This document shows positions 1-11,872 of a stretch of 64,000 nt of DNA, piece by piece. A program made the translations under genes and the position numbers. Below the pieces are notes generated by a model that ran no database searches, was not told where the DNA came from, and saw only the letters and a program-made list of their open reading frames with translations. The DNA is from Gnetum montanum (taxonomy: Eukaryota; Streptophyta; Gnetopsida; Gnetales; Gnetaceae): positions 1,048,903-1,112,902 of the forward strand of contig MNCI01016273.1 in the NCBI GenBank assembly GCA_015680685.1. The letters run 5' to 3'. The first letter of the stretch is position 1. The number at the start of each line of letters is the position of its first letter.

Positions 1-841
1 GAACTACTATTGAGATCGTTGTAAGAGAGCCTCTACTTGTAGTCAAGCCGTTGAATGATTCAACAGTCAAGAGGATTCAGAAAATATTTGGTATTTTGAT
101 AGGACCAGAATAGCTTCTTTTATCTTTAAAGAAAATCTCCATGGTATTTCAATCAGAAATTGTCAAGTTTTTTGAAGGTTCTATTGAATGTAATCATTGA
201 CATCCATTATCTAGCCAACATAGAGTCTCGTACGTGATAGTTTACGTAGCAAGTTTTTGGTAGCATAGTAGGATTGTCTTGAAGAAATTGCTTATTTTGA
301 GCCTTGGAAGTTTAAACAATTCGTAGTTATTGAATTTGGGATAGCTTTATTGTGAAGTGTTTACTCGTGTCATTTTACCTCATTTAAATATTTGAAGTCT
401 TAATACAAATCTTCTTTCTTTTCTGTCTATTTCCATTGAATCTTGCTCTATTTCTAGTTTTCTTGTGGAACTATCTCTTTCTCTAGGGAAAATTAGAAGT
501 AGATTCGCAGAGTTGTGCTCAAATGTTTTTGCAAAACTTTATTTGTTACAAGTAGGTATTATAAGGAGCGCGTAGACTAGGCAATTAAACAAAATGGGAA
601 TTCTCAACAACTCACAGTACCTGGAAAAGTTGGCTAAATCTCTTTAAGATAAGTCATTTGTAGTTTACATACAATGCAATCGTTTCATTTTTCACAACTG
701 CACACTGCAATAGCACACACACATACTCACATTAACTATTGAATCTATTTTAAGGTATCTGGGCCTTGGTGTTTCCAAAGACTAGCAAGCACCTAAATCT
801 TGTTCGAGGATAGTCGTTGGCTGTCACATCGGTCGCCAACA
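1..841 (+). repeat. E1 5' LTR, 3' part
   Basis: Direct repeat of about 9487-10333, sharing long stretches such as the region around 'CAAGCCGTTGAATGATT'. It ends in GCCAACA at 835-841, the same end as the 3' LTR at 10327-10333. The LTR start is outside the window, so whether the 5' copy also carries the RUVBL2 fragment cannot be seen. Confidence 0.88.
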
Positions 842-848
842 GTTCTTT

Positions 849-866
849 TGGCACTAGAAGGAGGGC
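849..866 (+). other. E1 primer-binding site
   Basis: TGGCACTAGAAGGAGGGC begins 7 bases after the LTR end. It starts with the TGG expected opposite a tRNA CCA end. T2 has nearly the same site on the other strand (62146-62163, TGGCACTCAAAGGAGGGC), which supports both calls. I cannot name the primer tRNA with confidence. Confidence 0.6.
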
Positions 867-966
867 TAAAAATTTAGCCTCTAAGTTCATAAGCCTTATA
901 ATTTTAGCACATCAACAATTATTTATTACTATAAAGGCTTAAGAAATTAAATACTCTTTTCAGTTC

Positions 967-2504
967 ATGACCGAGAAGATTGATAGCTTGGAAAATTTAA
1001 AAGTTTCAAAAGATATTCTTGATTCTAAGACTGATTCTTCATCAGAACAAGAACAAAAGAATGTTTTTGAATTGAGAATAAGTAGCGGAGTGAAAACTAG
1101 AAGATCAAGAAGATCACCCATTATATCTAGTTTATTGATTTATAAGAGAAGATTTAGAAAGTCTAAGAGTTCGACTATCGAAAGGAATAGGATGGCAAAT
1201 CCTTGGCAAAGAGTTACACCATTAGGATTTCAAAATTACAATGATATTCCTAAGGTAGTCTACAAATATTTGCTTGAGCCTTTCATTCCTGGAAAAGCTT
1301 ATTTAGCTAAAGAATATATTCACATGTTTGAGTTAGCTTTAGCTCATGCAAATATTCAACATCAAGATCAAGCTTGTAGGTTGTTTGTATCAAATTTAAA
1401 GGATATGGCTTAGATTTGGTATTCGAACTTACCAAGTAATAGTATTACAAGTTGGGATAACATGAAGAATATTTTCTTGGCCCAGTTTGGTAATCAATTA
1501 GATCAACAACAACTATACTGTGGGCTGACACAAGCTAAGCAAGGAGTGAAAGATTCAATTAGAGATTTTAACATCAAGTTTCAAAGAATTTGTGGACTCT
1601 TTCAAAGAAAATATAGACCATTAGAAGAAATTTTTAAAGAAACTTATCTTAAGGCTGTCAACCCCAACATTTCAATTTGGTTAAGGAGAACTCCAAACTT
1701 AACTACATTAAATGACTATTTTAGTGAAGCTATACAGTTAGAAAAATAGTTGAACTTGAATCCTGAAAGAAATAGTGCAATTCAAAAAAGATAAGAAAGA
1801 GTTATGATTCCTATGCAAGATTTTGCTAATTTAAAGCTTTACCAAGTCCATCTCATGTTAAGATAGAGCAAGAACATGAAAGAGTAGGATTTGGAAAAGG
1901 AAAATTAATGACAGATATGTCTAACAAAATAGTGAAGCTTGAAAAAGCCTTGGAAAGAGTTAATACCAAGGAAGAAAGGAAAAATAGAAAACATAAATAT
2001 CAAGACACTAATTTGGCAAAAGATGAGGATGAAAGTGACCTTATTATATCCAACTTTCTTAATATTGAATCTGATAATGAGTTATCTAGTGTTCATTATG
2101 TAAGTAAATTTTATAGCAATGGATCTAGCGATACTTCTTCTCTATCAAGTTTTGAAGAAGATATGTCTTCAAATGAAGAATGCAATAACAATGAGGAAAA
2201 TGGATATAATCTTCGATCTAAGGAAAGAATAACTGCTTCTAAATCCCCAAATGTTATTACTAATCCATCTACTAAGGGAAAATATTTTGAGCCAAATAGA
2301 AGAGATAAGAATAAAGGTAAAGACAATCAAGTAGAGGAAAGCACTCCAAATCAGTCTTTTAATAAATGGATAAAGAAACCAAGCTATATTGCTGATGGAG
2401 AGTATGATTTGATTGAAGACCTTAAACATGTCAAGGCCAATATTAGCTTTTATCAGTTGCTTCAAATAGGAGATCAACAAAGAAAGGCTTTAGANGAAAA
2501 GTAA
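967..2504 (+). pseudogene. E1 gag (capsid-like) remnant
   Basis: The gag polyprotein packages element RNA in virus-like particles. The first frame opens at 967 and stops at 1411-1413 (TAG). The same frame then continues through the Retrotrans_gag core (WYSNLPSNSITSW near 1417, F-x-x-QF, a VKDSIRDFNIKFQRI stretch) to a TAG at 1747-1749. A frame shift near 1850 moves coding into the frame of 1908-2504, which is charged, coiled-coil-like at its start, and ends with the YDLIEDLKHVKANIS motif that normally sits just before the protease in Tat elements. One base (2495) is N. No zinc knuckle is visible. Confidence 0.75.
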
Positions 2505-2583
2505 AATGACTGAAAAAGGATGTGTTGACAAAAAAAATTGTACGCTCCAAGAAAATTATAGTTCTAAAAAAGAACAATCAAAG

Positions 2584-2982
2584 AATGAGGATAAATGGAA
2601 CTTATACTTTTATGGTTCATGTAATTCAAAAGGTGCAGGAGTCGGTATAGTTATATTAAGGAATGATTCGCCTGAAATTCTCAAAGCAATTCATCTATTT
2701 TTCCCTTGTACTAACAAAAAAGCTGAGTATGAAGCTTTATGTATTGGTATAAGAATAGCTCTAGATAAAAAGATTAGAGTAATCACTATAAAAGGAGACT
2801 CAAGATTAGTCTATGAACAAGTAAAGGGTAACTGTGTAGTAAAGAGCTCATTCTTAAGATCTTATAAGCAACTTGCTTGTAAGCTGTTAGATCAGTTTCA
2901 ACATTGCCAAATAGAGCATATAAATAGAGTAGAGAATCTTATAGCATATGATTTGGCAAAGGCAACTTCAACATTGGATATG
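2584..2982 (+). pseudogene. E1 RNase H-like domain placed upstream of RT
   Basis: It lies within the open frame 2506-3552 (348 codons), roughly residues 27-158. The fold is recognisable from WNLYFYGSC, AEYEAL, a KGDSRLV motif, an EHINRVENL stretch and AYDLA. It resembles the additional (archaeal/plant-type) RNase H of Tat elements, not the Ty3-type RNase H, which is found separately at 4315-4560. Catalytic residues E76 and D98 remain. The first Asp (usual FDGS) is Tyr36 and the last Asp (usual AD-x-LA) is Tyr148, so activity is unlikely. The protease expected between gag and pol is not visible; only about 45 codons separate the gag motif from this domain. Confidence 0.75.
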
Positions 2983-3339
2983 CAAATAATAGAAATTTAC
3001 AAAGATGTAATGATTGAAGAAGAACATCAGCCATTGGTACCAGATAATATAAGACATTTACAAGTATTTGAAGATGATGATCAAGTACTAAGATTTATGA
3101 CAAACAAACAAGAACTTGAAGGACAAGTGATACCTGAAACATCATCAAGCTCCAATGATAATTTCATTCCAAAAAGGATGATTCACTTGGAACAAGAGTT
3201 CAAGAAAAATTTACTTACTGGAAGGGATATACAAAACCCAAATAGTCAAGCTTTCAAGCTAGTGAATTTTGGATTACACAGGATGCCAAAGATGTTGAAT
3301 GTTATAAAGGAAAGAGATTCGAGTTCCAAGAAAAACCTG

Positions 3340-4130
3340 TTATCATTTCTAAGAAATAATTTGGACAATTTTACTTGGTCTTATGATGATCTTAAAGCTT
3401 TTAGGCAAGATGTGATGACACATAAAATTCTTTTAATAGAAGGTTGCAAAATAGCCAAGCAAAAACAAAGGAAATTTAATCCATCATTTGAACCAGCTAT
3501 GGAAGTCGAAATCAAGAAGTTGTTACAAGCACAAATCATATATCCAGTATGATATTCAACATGGCTTTCTAACCTCATTCCAGTGAGAAAGAAAAATGGT
3601 GATATAAGGCTTTGTGTAGACTTTAGAAATTTGAATGATGCTTCAAAAAGGATAACTATCCACTTCCAAGAATTGATGAGATGCTGATTAAAGTCTCAGG
3701 TTGTCAAGTATATTCTTTCTTAGATGGTTTCTTAGGCTATAATCAAATCGTGGTAGATATGAATGATAGATACAAAATAACATTTATCACCAAATGGGGA
3801 ACTTTCGCTTACCAAAGAATGCCATTTGGATTGTCAAATGCTGGAGTTACTTTCCAAAGAGCAATGGATTTAGCATTTAAGGATTTATTAGGAAAATTCA
3901 TGATGGTTTATTTGGATGATATTACAATATTCTCAAGAAAAAAAGACGATCATATTAATCATCTCCAGTAAGTTTTCAATAGATGTCGTGAGTTTGGTAT
4001 TTCATTAAATTCTAAGAAGTGTATCGTCAGGGTTAAATCTAGAAGCCTATTAGGCCATGTGATATGTCAAGAAGGGATTACCATAGACAATTCCTGAATC
4101 TAGGCAGTATAGAATATTGAGCATCCCATA
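3340..4130 (+). pseudogene. E1 reverse transcriptase remnant
   Basis: It copies element RNA into DNA. The N-terminal part lies at the end of the 2506-3552 frame (FTWSYDDLKAF, a conserved Ty3 RT entry motif). After a stop at 3550-3552 come LIPVRKKNGDIRLCVDFRNLN, a frame shift near 3650, then the long segment from 3681 with YSFLDGFLGYNQI, the QRMPFGLSNAG motif and the catalytic YLDD at 3909-3920, which is intact. The thumb region continues to about 4130 with further stops. Confidence 0.85.
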
Positions 4131-4314
4131 AGTAAGAAATCTCTCAGATCTTTCTTTGGGAAGATAAACTTTGTGAAAAAGTACATCCTCGGGTTTATTG
4201 AAATCACCAAACCTTTGATGCATATGCTAAAAAAGGATGTCTAAGTAGAGAAAACACCAGAATCAGAGAGAGATTTATCAGAAATTAAAATTTCTATACA
4301 AGAGGCTCCATATT

Positions 4315-4560
4315 TGGTGAATCCTAGGCTTAAATAAGATTTTTAGTTATATTCTTTTGCTTCGAATGATTCTATCGCTGCCGTTCTAACACAAAAAGAA
4401 TATGAAGGTCAAGATGAACCAATTGGATTTTTTGGATATTAGTTGAAAGGTTCAGAATTAAATTATTCAGACTTAGAGAAACAAGCATTTGCAGTCATCA
4501 AAGCACTTCAACATTTTAAATATTATTTGGAAAGTTGATTAGTCTACATTATGCTAATTG
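4315..4560 (+). pseudogene. E1 native Ty3-type RNase H remnant
   Basis: Directly follows the RT connection. The translated frame reads FASNDSIAAVLTQKE, then PIGFFGY and LNYSDLEKQAFAVIKAL, the usual Ty3 RNase H signature, interrupted by stops. It degrades RNA in the RNA-DNA hybrid. Its presence shows that the domain at 2584-2982 is a second RNase H and not a displaced native one. Confidence 0.75.
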
Positions 4561-4621
4561 AACCTAGCGATTCCTAGCCCAAAATGAGATTAGATTAAAA
4601 AAAGGAAAATGGCTTGTAAAG

Positions 4622-5973
4622 TTGCAAAGTTTTAGATTTTCATTGGAAATATGCAAAAAAATTAAGGGAATGGGATTAGCCAAGTTAATGGCCAGAGAAA
4701 GTGAAGTTTGTACACTTGACACTCATAAAGAAAATTGGTATGATGAAATTCTCAAATTTCTTAATATAAGGAAAATTCCAAATAATTTAACTACAAGTCA
4801 AAAGAGAGCTTTCTTCAAAAGAGCACAAAGATTTGTTGTTAAAGATGGTATGTTAAATAGAAAATATTTTCAAGGGATTTATTGGAATGTGTTCATAATG
4901 ATCAAATTAGTTTCATTTTGGAACGATTTCATGATCATTTGAATTTATTTTATGAATCCCCTAAGTCGACTATGCAACATATACTTCAATACGGATATTA
5001 CTAGCCTTCCATGTATTAAGACATTAGTTCAAAGATTCAAAAATGCTATAAATGTAAAATTCATGGGCCCAAGATTCAAAAGGCTAAAGCCCCTTTAAAG
5101 CCAGTAGTTGCAGATAGACCATTTTAGCAATGGGGTTTCGATTTTATTGGTACAATTACTCCTTCAAGAGCTGGACATAAGTTTATTCTCACGGCTACTG
5201 ATTATTTCACTAAATAATCTGAAGCAAAGGCTCTAAGAAGAAGTTCAACATCAGATGTGATTAAGTTTCTAGAAGACCACATTCTAAGTAGATTTGGTCT
5301 ACCCGAAGTATTAGTGTTTGACAATGGACCTGCCTTCAAATCCAAAGAGTTTATCAAATGGGCATCAGAAAAATCTATTTTCTTATTTTCCTCATCAAAT
5401 TATTACCCCCAAGGAAATGGCCTAGCAGAATCCACCAATAAAAATCTTATCTCTTATATCAAGAAATCAATGGATGAAAATCCAAGAAATTGGATAGATT
5501 ATCTACAATTCACATTATGGTCAGATCAAATTAGATTCAAGAAAGATATTGGGACATCATCGTATAACTTAGTCTATGGTTTGCCAACAAGAATTACAAA
5601 TAATATTTTAAGCTCAATTTCTAAATTTGTACAAAGATATAGTGGAAAAATTGATAAAGATAGAAGTTTCATGACTTTGCTTATTAAAAGAGAAGCTGAA
5701 GTAGATAAAGCAAGGGATAATTTGTTGCATACCTCTTAAGTCAAAAGATGGTTTGATAGGAAAGCTTTGAAGAGAATTTTCAAGATAGGGGATCTTGTCC
5801 TATTATGGAATATGAAGAAACCGAATAAGTTGACACCAACATGGATTGGTCTATTTCAAATTACAAAGCAATTGTCAGAGGATACTTACAAATTATCAAC
5901 TTTGGATGGCATGGAATTGCAATTTCCATATAATTTTTTGCATATAAAAATATTATTTTGGACAATTGCATAA
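4622..5973 (+). pseudogene. E1 integrase remnant
   Basis: It inserts the cDNA into the host chromosome. Parts in order: a tether (4622-4942); the HHCC zinc region (about 4890-5070, ending CYKCKIHGP); and the catalytic core with all three acidic residues present in the translation: Asp in FDFIG (5141-5143), Asp in DNGPAF (5320-5322) and Glu in LAES (5428-5430). A C-terminal strand domain follows (5767-5973, GDLVLLW... YKLSTLDG). Stops occur at about 5124, 5214 and 5737, and a shift near 4930. Confidence 0.85.
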
Positions 5974-6369
5974 AGCTTGAAGATATCCTTACACAAAGTA
6001 ATATATGTATATACTATTATATATAATATTACTAATATTACTAGGAATATAGTATTAATTATTATGTTCAATTATGCTATTGATAGTATATTATAATATA
6101 TATATTTAGGATAAATTTATTTAAATTAGAAAATAGTTTTCCTTCAAGTGAGATAAGTGGAAGCCTACAAGTGAAACAAGTGGAATCCTACAAGTGTGAC
6201 AAGTGGNNNNNNNNNNNNNNNNNNNNNNNNNNNNNNNNNNNNNNNNNNNNNNNNNNNNNNNNNNNNNNNNNNNNNNNNNNNNNNNNNNNNNNNNNNNNNN
6301 NNNNNNNTCATCATCTTTCAACTCAAGTTGAGTAGGGAAAGTAAGAGAGAGCTAATTTGAAAGAGGGAG
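5974..6369. repeat. Imperfect short tandem repeat and sequence gap
   Basis: 5974-6130 is AT-rich with nothing coding. About 6140-6206 holds imperfect copies of a roughly 22-bp unit resembling ACAAGTGGAATCCTACAAGTG. It runs straight into a run of N at 6207-6307, so the true array length is unknown. Confidence 0.6.
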
Positions 6370-6742
6370 ATGGAGTTTGGGAGAACAATGAGAAAGTCTT
6401 TTATTCCATATGTGATGGGATGTTGCCCTGAACATGTCTTAAAGGCTTACTTGAAAGCTAGATCATGTGGAGCACCGAAAGAGTGTCCTTTCATGGGTTG
6501 GTTATCTGATAAATTCTCATTCCTCACAAGAGGTTTGGAGAAAGAGTCAAATGTTTGGGGGAAATATCAAGATTGCACCAAAGAAGAGGAGAAAGGAGAA
6601 GAACAACCAACCAATGAAGAGTCATGGGCATGGGAAGAGGCCTTTGGCTCCCAAGAGGAAAATGAAGGACCCAATGGTTAAGAATAGAAGGATTCATATG
6701 AAAAAAAAAATGAGAAAAATAATAAAGAAAAATTTCAAGTAG
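6370..6742 (+). other. Unrecognised ORFs between E1 integrase and PPT
   Basis: Two overlapping frames: 6370-6681 (103 codons, M-E-F-G-R start, Cys pairs in the first half, very acidic Glu-rich tail) and 6467-6742 (91 codons, basic Lys-rich tail). They lie after the integrase and before the polypurine tract, where some plant Ty3 elements carry extra ORFs. I recognise no family. It may be a small accessory protein, or chance in purine-rich leader-like DNA. Confidence 0.3.
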
Positions 6743-7051
6743 ATCAAGTTGAGAGCTCCACCAAGCCAGAAGACAATAGAATAGCCTTCATCACATCAAA
6801 AATTTGCTATGAGACAGTTAGAGAGATGAGAATTCCTACTAGAGTAACCCTCACAATTCAGTTCCCATTTCAAGAATAGTCCATGAATGAAGGACTTGCT
6901 AATGTACAGTTTATTGTTTTTTTCTTAGGAATGAGGTTTATGTTTGATGGGAATTTTCTTATAAAAAAAATTGTATGTTCAACTGTGAAAATTCAATAAA
7001 AGCTCTAGTACAGTTCAGTTTTAAAGGGCTTGCATAATTTTTTAAGCTTTT

Positions 7052-7065
7052 AAAGGGGGCAGAAA
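7052..7065 (+). other. E1 polypurine tract
   Basis: AAAGGGGGCAGAAA, all purine but one base, lies directly before the 3' LTR start TGTTGGC at 7066. It primes plus-strand DNA synthesis. Confidence 0.85.
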
Positions 7066-7660
7066 TGTTGGCACATTTTGGCCATTTCATGGAATAGGTT
7101 GGCATGATAAAATTGCTTAAGAGTTTTTGGACAACTGAAAAAAAAGTTGAGTTTGAGAGGAAAAGGAATAAGTTAACAAAAACATTCTTTTAATTTAAGA
7201 GAAAGAATATAGGAGCACCATTCCTATAGTAAGCTTATATAAATATATTATGATACATTGGGCTTTACGGATGAATATCCTGATAATCTCAATGCCTTCT
7301 TTCCATCTCTATCACAACTAACCAAAGTCTAGAAGGATTATGGAGGAAGTCTAATTTTTATATGCATCATTTATATGATATGAATATGTAGCAAATCAAA
7401 GGGCATCTCAAGTAAAATTGGTTTTGTATCCATTTCATTTCAGGAAAGCATATCTCTACAGCAACGCAAATTCAACAGTCTGGTGCAGGATAAAGTTATT
7501 TCTCCTATGAATTGTCTAAAATTTCGTGGTTGTAATAGAATTCCATGCTCAAAATATTGCCACACGACCATAAAGTTTATATCTGCACTGATTAAACAGG
7601 AAATTAATGTAAGAGATACAAGCATGCAGAGGTAAAAAACTGAAATAGCGATATCTGTGA

Positions 7661-8166
<506 letters not shown>

Positions 8167-9114
8167 AACAAGTAATGATGACCACCATTGCCACTGCATC
8201 AGTGAGCTCATGTTTTACGTGGTGGTCCACACCATGCAGCTGAGGCATGATCGTGTCGTCATCGCGCTATCAAACCCTATTGGCCTCTGTGCTGTTTCAC
8301 GAATTTCATGGGCAACGCGTGGGAGTACATTTTGGTTATCACGTTTTGGTTTTGTCTCATTTCTTGAACAACTTCCCAACATGCACATTCGAAGGGATAT
8401 GTATGAAGGTAGGAAACTGCTTCCAGAGAAGACTTTGCAATGATGAACCTGTAAACAACCTTACCAAAAATAGTAGTAGTGCCTGACGCCAACGCATTCG
8501 TCTTTGTCGTACCAATCCACTGAGTGCAGAAACAGAGACACGAAGACACAATAAGACAAGTGCACAACTGAATCAGTAGAACCAGGAGATGTTTTAGCTG
8601 ATGCCGATAAATCAGAGTTGGAGTTTATTTGGAAGAGAAATACAAAACCAGAACGCACGAAATTGAAGTAACAAAAATAAAATTTTAATTTCACATGGTC
8701 CAATGGTAAAAAGATAATTTCAGCAATTTCTCACATTCAATAATGGTATGGAGCCTTTGTTAAAGACCTAACATTAATTTAATTATCCCAAGTGAATTAC
8801 TAAGGCTTTATACACGATGGATAATTAAAAATCCTAAAATAAAAATAAAATAACAATTGTATGAAGCTCTTATAATATTGAGATCTTAGATTTATTTTTC
8901 AAAAATTATTATATAGGTTGTTGCCTATAAAATATTTGTAATATTTACACATGCCAATGTTATCATGATTTCCTCCTAACTTTATGTATAAGTTATAATT
9001 CCCTAACTAGATTGGCAAGAAATATCTCCTAACTAGTTGGGCAAGTTATAACTTCCTTACTCGGGAGAGAAGTTAGCCAAGATATTTTGGGAAACCTAAC
9101 TACCTTTTGAACAT

Positions 9115-9124
9115 TATAAAAAGG
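9115..9124 (+). promoter_or_regulatory. Candidate TATA box of E1 LTR
   Basis: TATAAAAAGG lies in the LTR upstream of the part shared with the window's 5' LTR segment. It would put the transcription start near 9150, with U3 of about 2.1 kb and R-U5 of about 1.2 kb. No transcript evidence. Confidence 0.5.
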
Positions 9125-10333
9125 CTTCAAGGGTAGGAAGGGAGGACTATGAGCTCTCACTTGGAGACACACTTTGGGTCTTGGAAAGAGCATTGGAAAG
9201 AAGAAATTGTGAAAGATTGTTTGTAAGATGACTTGCTAAAGACAACATTTTGAGCTCTTTGTCATAGTCCTGTGAGTTATGCTTATTATTTCTTATTTTT
9301 TTTAATTGTTTAGCTAGTGGTTTAGATAGTATCATTCTTGGCAAGTAATTTTTGGATTTTCAGATTGCTCTTATTGCTCTTGTTGCATGATAGAAAATTT
9401 CTATTAAAATATTTCCATAGAAGAGCTTGTGTTTGAAAGACTTAAGAGCATTTTAGTAGAAAATTTGATTATTGTGCAATGTATAAGAACTGCTATTGAG
9501 ATTTTTGTAAGAGAGCCTCTACTTGTATTCAAGCCGTTGAATGATTCAATAGTCAAGAGGGTTCAAAAAATCTTTGGTATTTTGATAGGACAATAATAGC
9601 TTCTTTTATCTTTAAAGAAAATATCCATGGTATTTCAATAAGAAATTGTCAAGTTTTTTGAAGGTTCTATTGAATGCAATAGTTGACATCCATTATCTAG
9701 CCAAAATAGAGTCTCGTATGTGATAGTTTACACAACAAGTTTTTGGTAGCATAGTAGGATTGTCTTGAAGAAATTTCTTATTTTGAGCCTTGAAAGTTTG
9801 AACAATTCGTAGTTATTGAATTTGGGATAGCTTTATTGCAAAGTGTTTACTCGTGTCCTTTTACCTCATTTGAATATTTGAGGTCTTAATACAAATCTGC
9901 TTTCTTTTTTGTCTATTTCCATTGAATCTTGCTCTATTTCTAGTTTTCTTGTGGAACTATCTCTTTCTATGGGGAAAATTAGAAGTAGATTTACGGAGTT
10001 GTGCTCAAATGTTCTTGCAAAACTTTATTTGTTACAAGTAGGTATTATACGGATTGCGTAGACTAGGCAATTAAAGAAAATAGGAATTCTCAACAACTCA
10101 CAGTACCTGGCAAAGTTGGCTGAATCTCTTTAAGATAAGTCATTTGAATTTTACACACAATGAAATCGTTTCATTTTTCACAACTGCATACCACAACACC
10201 ACACACACACACTCACATTAACTACTGAGTCTATTTGGAGGTATCTGGGCCTTGGTGTTGCCAGAGACCAGCAAGCACCTAAATCCTATTCAAGGACACT
10301 CATTGGCGGTCGTGTCCCAAACGGTCGCCAACA

Positions 10334-11867
10334 CATAATAACTAACATAAAGAAAAAATTCTTGGGGTAATTGGATTTCAACATTTAATGATAAGACATT
10401 TAGAAGATCTATGACTAAGCTCCAATAATAGTAAAATAAAGAATACAAAACTTTAGCATATACTTTAGCAAGTAGATTTGATTCACTTATGTAGGAAACT
10501 AACAGCAACAACAATAGTAATAATAGTAAGCTAATATATTGAAATGAATATGATAGTATCAAAGAATTAATCACATGAATTAAATTAAATTTATGTAAAT
10601 TTCTAGGTTATGATAATGAACCTCTGATTAAATATAGAATTAGCATATCAATTGACTTAGAATGAGCAAAGGTATAGATAAACACCAATTAACTTAATAA
10701 TAAAACCAATAAAATCTAGGTGGTGTGAATGAGATGTAAATAATATAAATGTACTTAGAATACTTCACAAACCATAAAATGAATAATAAATAGGAGATGG
10801 ATACATGAAAAATTCTTTGATCATTCCTTCCTAGTAAGCAAACGTACCTTATTGATAAAATAATAAGATTTTTCTCCTAGGGATGGATAAATGCTAAAAT
10901 GATGGGGAATAAAATATATGAAATAAAAAAATAAAATAAATTTTTTTTTTAGAAAATAATACACTTAAATGCTAAAATTTGATCTCTTGTAGGCTAGAAG
11001 ATGAATGGAGCATCTATCGACATTGTTTGAAGTTATTTTGGGGGTCAAATACGATTGTCTGCATGAGTTATTTTGTAGGTGATGCTAGACCTATATTAGA
11101 TAACATTGATACTAGCCTTGATGATGTTGAAACTAGTCTTGGTGACATTAACACTAGCCTTAGTAATGCTAGTGCAAAGACTAATCTCATGGATTTTAGA
11201 AAATGTTAGAAAGGCCAAGGAGCTCACAAGTGATGTAGTTGATATGGATGCTAGTGCTCTAAATCTCTCATAATTTGAAAAAGTGCTATCAAATATTAAA
11301 AAACTGGCCATGAATTAATGCTTAAGACTATTTTTCATAGGGTTGGAATTTCTAAAATTTGCTATGAATTTAGTGCAATACACTTAGAGTTAAATTTTGG
11401 AGACTCAAAATGCATGTGCAAGGTAGGTGATGCTGATGATGCTAGGAGATGATGTAAGTCTCACTTGTGTTATCGTTAGCACATATCCTACTATGAAAAC
11501 TATCATTTCAAGATCCTAGGGATCATTGTTGATGCCTAAGCCAATGTTGAACATCATTAAAATGACATCAAATTAACACCAAGGATCACATAGGTTAAAA
11601 GTATTGTTAGAGGTTGAGTTCTTGTGTTTTCTCTATAAGTTATGTTGGCTAGATGACACATTACCTAGCATCATCTAGATGCAATATGTAGTTCTTATCC
11701 TTCAAAAAGACTTAAATTTATCAAATTTAAGGTTCATTACCCTAGGAATGATATGAGCTAGTTGCCAAGGGTCTATTAAAGCCAAAAGAAAGGTTGAATG
11801 ATGTGCTTTCATGTGATGATGTAGAAGTTGCATTGGAAGATGACACTAATGCTTGTTACTTGGAATC
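10334..11867. other. Old repeat flank between E1 and D; no gene recognised
   Basis: AT-rich with no convincing coding sequence. 10990-11330 resembles 44120-44410 in the same orientation (shared words GATGAATGGAG and GGCCAAGGA-x-C-x-CACAAGTG). The two may be remnants of one older repeat that D entered. 11102-11164 holds three 21-bp repeats (see separate entry). Confidence 0.4.
11102..11164 (+). repeat. Three 21-bp tandem repeats
   Basis: Three diverged 21-bp units which, read in the frame of 10979-11209, give NIDTSLD, DVETSLG and DINTSLS. The matching segment near 44220 lacks the array, so it expanded in this copy or was lost there. Probably a minisatellite in dead DNA. Confidence 0.6.
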
Positions 11868-11872
11868 ATATG
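11868..11872. other. Left target-site duplication of D (ATATG)
   Basis: ATATG directly precedes the LTR start TGATGAACC at 11873. The same five bases follow the LTR end CTCATCA at 41489-41493. Confidence 0.85.

Noticed and set aside
8277-8703. Overlapping - strand frames as a host gene
   Set aside because: Short, overlapping in different frames, and no recognisable motif; probably chance in less AT-rich DNA.
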